This document shows, piece after piece, positions 59,328 to 64,000 of a DNA stretch of 64,000 nt; the first letter of the stretch is position 1; every line of letters begins with the position of its first letter. The translations under genes and the position numbers were made by a program. This DNA is from a virus: positions 1-64,000 of IMG/VR virus record IMGVR_UViG_3300037297_000231; one strand, given 5' to 3'. The notes below the pieces were generated by a model. It did no database searches. It was given only the letters and a program-made list of their open reading frames with translations, and was not told the DNA's origin.

Positions 59328-59882
59328 ATGGAAGCATGGAAAGATATTGATTTAACTAATTTTGGTGGTGAAGATTATACTGGATTATATGAATTAAGTA
59401 ATTCTGGTAAAATTAGAAGCTTAGAAAGAATGCAATGGAATGAATTAACAAAAAGAGTTATTGTTTTGAAAGAAAGAATATTAAAAAATAAATTATCACA
59501 TGAATATCATAGAATTCAATTATGTAAGAATGGGGATATAAAAAACTATCAGGTTCATAGATTAGTAGGGTTTTTATTTGTGCCTAATCTAGAAAATAAA
59601 CCTCAAATAAATCATAAAGATGGCGTTAAGTTAAATAATTGGGATTGGAATCTTGAATGGTCTACGGGTAGTGAAAATCAAAAACATGCTTTTAAAACAG
59701 GGTTACGAAATAATAGAGGTGAAAATCATTCACAGCATAAATTAAAAGAAAAGGATATTTTAAAAATTAGGGAATTATATAAAACTGGTAAATATAGATA
59801 TATAGATTTAGCAGATATATTTAAAATTAGTTGGGCTAATATCGCTTGTATTGTTACTAAGCGATCTTGGAAACATATTTAA
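59328..59882 (+). CDS. HNH homing endonuclease (NUMOD4-HNH-HTH)
   Basis: 184 aa. WKDIDLTNFGGEDYTGLYELSNSGKIRSL is NUMOD4. HRLVGFLFVPN...QINHKDGVKLNNWDWNLEWSTGSENQKHA is the HNH core. The C-terminal segment (LKIRELYKTGKYRYIDLADIFKIS) is a helix-turn-helix. Free-standing selfish element. Confidence 0.87.
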   Translation: MEAWKDIDLTNFGGEDYTGLYELSNSGKIRSLERMQWNELTKRVIVLKERILKNKLSHEYHRIQLCKNGDIKNYQVHRLVGFLFVPNLENKPQINHKDGVKLNNWDWNLEWSTGSENQKHAFKTGLRNNRGENHSQHKLKEKDILKIRELYKTGKYRYIDLADIFKISWANIACIVTKRSWKHI

Positions 59883-59983
59883 AAACAAGGGATAAGGAGT
59901 TCCAAGATGGCATTTATTTTATTACTTATTTTTAGCAATTTTTTTATGATAATTCCTTTTAATAATTTTTCTCCTTATCCCTT
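59864..59983 (+). ncRNA. pseudoknot-layout element, copy 6 (candidate)
   Basis: Stem 1: ATCTTGGAA (59864-59872, inside the HNH gene end)/TTCCAAGAT (59900-59908). Stem 2: AAGGGATAAGGAG (59887-59899)/CTCCTTATCCCTT (59971-59983), thirteen perfect pairs. The interleaved order is the same as in the other five copies, but loops are longer, no inner helix is clear and no promoter is seen. It ends five bases before a tRNA-like RNA. Confidence 0.55.
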
Positions 59984-60044
59984 TTGTTATACAAGCAGAA
60001 TGGCGGTGATGGCGATGTTAATTCCGTTATATTATGATATCTAA
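59907..60044 (+). CDS. 45-aa hydrophobic peptide with sequestered start
   Basis: ATG seven bases after AAGGAG. The frame codes for a hydrophobic N-terminal half (AFILLLIFSNFFMIIPF) and ends inside the tRNA-like RNA. The AAGGAG lies in the 5' arm of stem 2 of copy 6 and the ATG in stem 1, so both would be masked when the RNA folds. Small hydrophobic peptides with masked starts recall type I toxins; this is inference. Confidence 0.4.
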   Translation: MAFILLLIFSNFFMIIPFNNFSPYPFCYTSRMAVMAMLIPLYYDI

Positions 60045-60137
60045 TTATAAACATGCTAAATGACATCCAAAATTATATGTTGAGTCGACTAGGCATATAT
60101 AGAGCTATAAGTCTTCGGGCTTATATCTGCTTGTATA
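59988..60137 (+). ncRNA. 150-nt tRNA-like RNA with 12-bp end stem and UUCG arm
   Basis: TATACAAGCAGA (59988-59999) pairs with TCTGCTTGTATA (60126-60137), twelve perfect pairs. AT and a D-arm-like GGCGGTGATGGCG follow, as in tRNA-Leu/Ser. The T-arm position has TATAAGTC-TTCG-GGCTTATA (60106-60125), an eight-pair stem with a UUCG tetraloop instead of a T loop. About 85 nt between them contain no anticodon arm. Confidence 0.6.
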
Positions 60138-60158
60138 ATTTATATAAGGAGTTGAATT

Positions 60159-60434
60159 ATGAAGGCAAAATATGAAGAAAAATTTATTGTTATAAATAAA
60201 AAAATATTTGAGGAGATTAACTCTAGTAATGGCAATAATCCTAAGAATATATTTGATGAAGATTTTTTATCAGTAAAACTTTTTAAAATTGCTTTAGAAA
60301 ATTTAGTGGATGATTATGAAAGAAGAATGAAAAAGCCCTTATTAAATAAATATTATGTATGTAATCAAGATGAGCCGTATGCAAAAAAAGTTATTGATAT
60401 TATTTTAAAGGGTGAAGCTGAAAAGCAAAAATAA
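60159..60434 (+). CDS. hypothetical protein, 91 aa
   Basis: AAGGAGTTGAATT site. Charged, helical. Not recognised. Confidence 0.58.
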   Translation: MKAKYEEKFIVINKKIFEEINSSNGNNPKNIFDEDFLSVKLFKIALENLVDDYERRMKKPLLNKYYVCNQDEPYAKKVIDIILKGEAEKQK

Positions 60435-60437
60435 AAC

Positions 60438-60466
60438 TTGTAATAAAAACAAAATTAACGTATAAT
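60438..60466 (+). promoter_or_regulatory. promoter with start codon eight bases after the -10 box
   Basis: TTGTAA (60438-60443), 17-bp spacer, TATAAT (60461-60466). The next ATG is at 60475 and no Shine-Dalgarno sequence precedes it, so a leader of only one or two bases is predicted. Confidence 0.62.
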
Positions 60467-60474
60467 AAACAACA

Positions 60475-60666
60475 ATGTTAGAACAACTAGCACATATCAA
60501 ACAAAATAATCAAATCACAAATATAAGTAAAGAAGTTTGTTTCAATTGCTATAAAGATATTTTATCTTTTTATAGTATTCTTTTAAAAAGAATGAGTAAA
60601 GGTGAAAGTGTTTATAATAATTGCCACAAATGTGGTAAATATGAAAAAACAATTATTGAGGATTAA
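60475..60666 (+). CDS. four-cysteine protein, 63 aa (leaderless candidate)
   Basis: CFNC and CHKC pairs suggest a zinc site. Third gene in the window whose start codon directly follows a promoter. Not recognised. Confidence 0.58.
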   Translation: MLEQLAHIKQNNQITNISKEVCFNCYKDILSFYSILLKRMSKGESVYNNCHKCGKYEKTIIED

Positions 60667-60667
60667 A

Positions 60668-60937
60668 ATGGAAATAAAAGATTTATATCCTGGTAAAGAA
60701 GTTATGGTAAGAAGGCATGAAAATGAAACATGGTTTTTACATTGGTATAAATATACATCAAAAAAGGGTTTTCATACAGAAGAATACGGGAAAATACCTT
60801 TTAGATATATTGCAGATAAAGATAAATATAAAAATTGGGGAAAGTTAGGGCATGTTGAAGGCGAAATAGATTTTAAAAGTAAGGAATGTAAGAATCAAAT
60901 AAAAGAATTAAAAAAGGCATTTAAAGATTTATGGTAA
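60668..60937 (+). CDS. small beta-rich protein, 89 aa
   Basis: ATG behind TTGAGGATTAAA; the longer frame lies in the upstream gene. LYPGKEVMVRRHENETWFLHWY is followed by charged segments. Not recognised. Confidence 0.58.
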   Translation: MEIKDLYPGKEVMVRRHENETWFLHWYKYTSKKGFHTEEYGKIPFRYIADKDKYKNWGKLGHVEGEIDFKSKECKNQIKELKKAFKDLW

Positions 60938-60970
60938 AATTAAATCACAATACATTTTTAGAGGGAATAA

Positions 60971-61342
60971 ATGAGAGAAATTAAATTTAGATGTTGGCAT
61001 AAATCAACAAAAGATATGATATATCCTGATAGATTGAGAGAATTAACAATGAATATGATGTCAGAAGATGACGAAGATATTTTAATGCAATACATTGATT
61101 TAAAAGATAAAAACGGCAAAGAAATATATGAAGGCGATATTATAAAATATTATAATTCAATTGGAGAATATGGTATAGGAATAATTGAATCATTTTTTGA
61201 TACTGTAAATTTACATTGCAGGTGGATTGAACAAAAAACAGAAAATCCCAGTCTTTTTACTTCTATTGATTATTTAGGCTGTTCTGAAGAAATTGAATTA
61301 ATCGGCAATATATATGAAAATTCAGAATTATTAAGGAGTTAA
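60971..61342 (+). CDS. YopX family protein
   Basis: 123 aa. MREIKFRCW start, MQYIDLKDKNGKEIYEGDIIKYY and a C-terminal IELIGNIYENSELL are textbook YopX. Paralogue of 9735-10151; role unknown. Confidence 0.85.
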   Translation: MREIKFRCWHKSTKDMIYPDRLRELTMNMMSEDDEDILMQYIDLKDKNGKEIYEGDIIKYYNSIGEYGIGIIESFFDTVNLHCRWIEQKTENPSLFTSIDYLGCSEEIELIGNIYENSELLRS

Positions 61343-61345
61343 GCC

Positions 61346-62116
61346 ATGACATTAAAGTATTATTTAACGTTAAGTAAAATGTTATTTATGATATTTGTAC
61401 TTGTATTGATCTTTCAGTTTGATGTAAGCGTTGGGAATTATAAGTATAGATTAACGCAAGTGCAGAAAGAGAATAGGAAAATGCGAGAAGAAATACTTGT
61501 AATAGGCGGACAGGGTTTGAAAATGACTGAGGAAGAACGCCTAAATATAAATGAATTAGTTGAAAAATATCAGAAAAAAAGGGCATTAAATCAATATGAC
61601 TGGCGATATAAAGAAATTGGTTATCCAGTAATTGATCCTAAATTAGCTTATATTACATGTGAGGCAGGATGGAGAAAGATAAATAATGAATGGGAAAACG
61701 TAAAAAGCATTGATATAAAACAGGTGAATACCTTAAAAATTCCAGCTTCTATTAGTGGCTTTGCAAGAGTAAGCAAACATAAAGTATATGGTTATAATGT
61801 CCTTATTGAAGGCTTAGTTATAATGGCTAATGAACTTAATAAAAAAGAGATAAAAAGAGTGAAAATTAGAGTCTCTCATTTAAGTAAAATATATATAAAT
61901 GATGGCCAGTGGATAAAAAAGGGTGATATTGTTGGATTACAGGGTTGTTCTGGAAGGGTGGCTATATATGATTATAGAAAAGATTGTTATAGAGAGATAA
62001 CAGAATATGAAAGAAATATTGGGATGGGAATTCATCTTGATTTTGAATTATATATTGATGGATATTTAAGGAATCCTTTGGCTTCTAGCAAGAGAGGGCA
62101 ATCAGTACCATTATAA
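61346..62116 (+). CDS. membrane-anchored M23-like peptidase
   Basis: 256 aa, AAGGAGTTAAGCC site. N-terminal membrane helix (KMLFMIFVLVLIFQFDVSV, about 12-30), coiled coil (about 34-78), then an M23-like C-terminal half: VSHLSKIYINDGQWIKKGDIVGLQGCSGRV and GIHLDFELYIDG, where HLDFEL stands for HxHFEL (one of the two usual His replaced by Asp). A periplasmic, possibly weakened, peptidoglycan peptidase. Confidence 0.7.
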   Translation: MTLKYYLTLSKMLFMIFVLVLIFQFDVSVGNYKYRLTQVQKENRKMREEILVIGGQGLKMTEEERLNINELVEKYQKKRALNQYDWRYKEIGYPVIDPKLAYITCEAGWRKINNEWENVKSIDIKQVNTLKIPASISGFARVSKHKVYGYNVLIEGLVIMANELNKKEIKRVKIRVSHLSKIYINDGQWIKKGDIVGLQGCSGRVAIYDYRKDCYREITEYERNIGMGIHLDFELYIDGYLRNPLASSKRGQSVPL

Positions 62117-62151
62117 TTTTATAAAACAATTAAAGTATTAAAGGAGAATAA

Positions 62152-62388
62152 ATGAAGAAAAAGGATTTTATGATTATTTGTATTCTTTATGTTTTAGTAG
62201 GAATAGCATATTTAATTCTTTTATTCATGTTTATGTGGATTCTCAAGATTACTATTGATGCTGGTGAGATAGGGCGAACATTATTCATTAGTTTTACAAT
62301 TTCTTGGTATATTTTTGGACTTATTTATTTTACTATTAAAATTATTAAATTATTTAAAAAATTAAAGTTAAAGGAGAATAAAGAATGA
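62152..62388 (+). CDS. two-span membrane protein, 78 aa (full copy)
   Basis: AAAGGAGAATAA site. Two hydrophobic segments (FMIICILYVLVGIAYLILLFMFMWIL and LFISFTISWYIFGLIYFTIKII) and a Lys-rich tail. Its last 127 bases before divergence are the repeat also found at the window start. Confidence 0.68.
   Translation: MKKKDFMIICILYVLVGIAYLILLFMFMWILKITIDAGEIGRTLFISFTISWYIFGLIYFTIKIIKLFKKLKLKENKE
62256..62382. repeat. 127-bp exact direct repeat, copy 2
   Basis: Identical to 1-127. Upstream context exists only here; downstream sequence differs after 62382 (gaatgaaag against tgaaaagg). Confidence 0.95.
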
Positions 62389-62576
62389 AAGTATATGATA
62401 TAGAAACTATATATACTTATGGCCAAAGACATAGTGTAGTCGCTGAAAATATGGCAGAAGCCGAAAGAATATTTTTAGCTAAATATTGGCCTACTGAAAT
62501 TAAAAGTATTGCGTTGCATAGTTCTTATGTTCAAATACAAAAATATGATGAACAGGCAAAGGAGAAGGATAAATGA
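62385..62576 (+). CDS. small protein, 63 aa
   Basis: Overlaps the previous stop (GAATGA), AAAGGAGAATAAAG upstream. YDIETIYTYGQRHSVVAENMAEAERIFLAKYWPTEI resembles small phage proteins with a beta-beta-alpha fold. Function unknown. Confidence 0.6.
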   Translation: MKVYDIETIYTYGQRHSVVAENMAEAERIFLAKYWPTEIKSIALHSSYVQIQKYDEQAKEKDK

Positions 62577-62971
62577 AGTATTTTATTTTAATTTTACTAA
62601 GTATTATGTTAATAAGTTGCCCTTTACAGCAAAGTGAGGACGGTGACGATGGCAAAGATGGTAAAACAATTATTCAAGAGAAAGAATTAACAACAGTATT
62701 GATTTATGAAGGTGAAGTACCTGCAGAAGAGCAAATTATTGATTTATCTCAATATATATCAGAAGATCAAGAAATTTATTTAATTGTATACAACTTAGAT
62801 GAAAAGAAATTATGCTGTTGCCCATTTGTATTTAATTTCCAGGTGGACAATTTCGACAAAGAGAGCTTTAAAATTAAGAATAGTCAACAGTTTAATCGAA
62901 TAGTTACAAAGGATTCTAAAATTGGTTGGTCGGCATATGGACAAAGAATAAAAATTGAATTAAAATATTAA
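62573..62971 (+). CDS. predicted lipoprotein, 132 aa
   Basis: AAGGAGAAGGATAA site. Signal peptide KYFILILLSIMLISC, lipidated Cys at 16, then an acidic collagen-like GDDGKDGK linker and a beta-rich domain. Such Gly-Asp linkers after lipobox cysteines are common in bacterial surface lipoproteins. Confidence 0.72.
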   Translation: MKYFILILLSIMLISCPLQQSEDGDDGKDGKTIIQEKELTTVLIYEGEVPAEEQIIDLSQYISEDQEIYLIVYNLDEKKLCCCPFVFNFQVDNFDKESFKIKNSQQFNRIVTKDSKIGWSAYGQRIKIELKY

Positions 62972-62978
62972 ATAAATA

Positions 62979-63092
62979 GTTGCTATGTGGTGGAATAGAG
63001 ACACACTTTAATTAAATTTTCGAATACGAAAACGGGGGCTGATGGGTGGAGACTAATCAGCCGTGCAAGTATCGAATCTTGCCATAGCAACT
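62979..63092 (+). ncRNA. 114-nt tRNA-like RNA with nine-pair acceptor stem
   Basis: GTTGCTATG (62979-62987) pairs with CATAGCAAC (63083-63091), nine pairs where tRNAs have seven. A Leu-like D region TGGTGGAATAGAGACACA follows, then hairpin TTTTCG-AATA-CGAAAA at the anticodon-arm position and a seven-pair variable-arm-like hairpin GGCTGAT/ATCAGCC. The T arm is GCAAG-TATCGAAT-CTTGC with an eight-base loop. No 7-nt anticodon loop. Confidence 0.6.
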
Positions 63093-63115
63093 ATTATTAT
63101 ATATGAGGTGAAAGA

Positions 63116-63328
63116 ATGAATGATAAAAAATATAATTTATTAAAAGAAAAATTTAATAATGCTAAAACTTCTAATGAATTATCTTTTGAAGAATTATTAC
63201 AATATAATATTGAATATAATAAAAGAAATAAAAAGGTTATAAAAAAAGAAATTTTAGAGAATAAACCATTAATGAAGAAGATAAATAAAGCATGTAAAGA
63301 GTATATAAATATGTTGTATATTATATGA
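63116..63328 (+). CDS. small basic protein, 70 aa
   Basis: TGAGGTGAAAGA site. Lys/Asn/Glu rich, helical. Not recognised. Confidence 0.55.
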   Translation: MNDKKYNLLKEKFNNAKTSNELSFEELLQYNIEYNKRNKKVIKKEILENKPLMKKINKACKEYINMLYII

Positions 63329-63336
63329 GGTGATAT

Positions 63337-63627
63337 ATGGATATAAGCATTAAATTTAGGATAGAAGAAGACGAAAATATACCTGCATTTGCTGGTTTTG
63401 TAAAAGACTCTGTAAATAAAGGTGAAGCTATTTTTAAGGTTGCAATAAAGGCAACTTTATTAGCATGTGCAGAGCATGATATTGATTTCTACGAAATATT
63501 ATCTGAAAATTGTGTACATGAATTATTACATGCTTTTCAAGAATATTTTCATAAAACTTTTAATGAAAAAGAAATAGAAAATGCTATTTTACAAGCAAGG
63601 GAATTCTTAAAAGATGAATCAAATTAA
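63337..63627 (+). CDS. small HExxH protein (putative metallopeptidase)
   Basis: 96 aa, TGAGGTGATAT site. VHELLHAFQEYF (about 66-77) contains HELLH, the zinc-binding motif of gluzincin-like peptidases. Far smaller than most; similar short HExxH proteins occur in phages with unknown substrates. Confidence 0.62.
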   Translation: MDISIKFRIEEDENIPAFAGFVKDSVNKGEAIFKVAIKATLLACAEHDIDFYEILSENCVHELLHAFQEYFHKTFNEKEIENAILQAREFLKDESN

Positions 63628-63644
63628 ATGATAAGGATTAAATA

Positions 63645-63809
63645 ATGATAAGAGATATACAAATAATAGGTAAAAATGGCCATGTAACAAAGATGTTCTA
63701 TTCAGAAGAAAATAAGAAATGGGCTTGTAATTTAGCAGAATGTTTTGATAAAGTTGTTTTTATTACTATTTCAACTGGATGGGTAAATAGAAGCGATTGG
63801 AGAAAATAA
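63645..63809 (+). CDS. 54-aa protein ending in GWVNRSDW
   Basis: ATG behind AAGGATTAAATA. Ends STGWVNRSDWRK, sharing its last segment with the proteins at 18950 and 36072. TAATG coupling to the next gene. Function unknown. Confidence 0.58.
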   Translation: MIRDIQIIGKNGHVTKMFYSEENKKWACNLAECFDKVVFITISTGWVNRSDWRK

Positions 63810-64000
63810 TGTCAGATGATAGTTATTTGACTAAAGAAGTTTTAAAGGAGTTAAAATCAATGGAAAAAAGAAAAGAGCTTGAAATTAATTCTCAAGACGA
63901 GAAAATAATAAATAATTTTAAGGAAAATATAAATTTTGTATTAATAGAGAGGGATTTAAAAAAAATAGCATCCTTGACAAATAGCTTTGCATTGTATATA
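63809..64000 (+). CDS. hypothetical protein, 3' end outside window
   Basis: 64 codons present, still open at the window end. Starts on the previous stop. Charged, helical. A TTGACA occurs at 63973-63978 inside the frame. Not recognised. Confidence 0.5.
   Translation, partial: MSDDSYLTKEVLKELKSMEKRKELEINSQDEKIINNFKENINFVLIERDLKKIASLTNSFALYI

Noticed and set aside
59988-60137. tmRNA
   Set aside because: No T loop, no tag reading frame with resume codon context, and it is far shorter than tmRNA.
63973-63978. TTGACA near the window end as a promoter
   Set aside because: It lies within a continuing coding frame and the window ends before a -10 box could be judged.
1-64000. CRISPR array, retroelement or integrase
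   Set aside because: No regularly spaced direct repeats, no reverse transcriptase and no tyrosine or serine recombinase motifs were found on either strand.

Overview
The window is almost entirely a tailed-phage genome. It is very AT-rich, with short genes packed head to tail, frequent ATGA/TAATG overlaps and strong AGGAG-type ribosome binding sites. The DUF3383-type sheath, DUF3277-type tube, gp25, baseplate J and gp138-like spike make it a contractile-tailed (myovirus) phage. No integrase, lysogeny repressor, DNA polymerase or RNA polymerase was seen, so replication must borrow host polymerase. Three lipoproteins with relaxed lipoboxes ending in SC or NC, the very low GC and good Shine-Dalgarno use fit a low-GC spirochaete-type host; that is a low-confidence inference.

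Layout. 0-1.4 kb: small genes and a permuted NlpC/P60-like hydrolase. 1.4-9.5 kb: terminase, portal, head morphogenesis and a LamG-containing virion protein. 9.5-21.5 kb: an accessory block that splits the head genes. It holds a GIY-YIG homing endonuclease, four glycosyltransferases, a LicD-like phosphotransferase, a nucleotidyl (cytidylyl) transferase and four methyltransferases, which together look like a glycan/phospho-decoration pathway. 21.5-22.4 kb: five small genes on the minus strand with their own promoter. 22.5-37.5 kb: protease/scaffold, capsid, neck, sheath, tube, frameshifted chaperone, tape measure, baseplate and fibre genes. 37.5-41.4 kb: lysis and membrane genes. 41.4-41.7 kb: a structured intergenic region with a terminator and a promoter. 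41.7-56.3 kb: recombination and replication (annealing-type protein, PD-(D/E)XK nuclease, NinB-HNH fusion, replication initiator, DnaB helicase, adenine methyltransferase, SSB, RuvC-like resolvase), with a tRNA cluster. 56.3-64 kb: small accessory genes, lipoproteins, an HNH endonuclease and a second M23 peptidase.

The least expected content is noncoding. At least five and probably six loci (9.5, 48.5, 49.2, 51.7, 56.5 and 59.9 kb) share one layout: a 5' strand of 7-11 nt, then the 5' arm of a long terminator-like stem, then the complement of the first strand inside that stem's loop, then the 3' arm and usually a T-run. Three have a consensus promoter whose -10 box sits 7-8 nt before the first strand. 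Three lie only 3-5 nt upstream of a tRNA or tRNA-like gene. Four tRNA-like RNAs (9.6, 52.0, 60.0 and 63.0 kb) have tRNA-type acceptor stems but no normal anticodon arm. The first 127 bases repeat exactly at 62256-62382 and then diverge, which marks a branch point (population variant or assembly-graph junction) in a genome whose one form would be about 62.26 kb.
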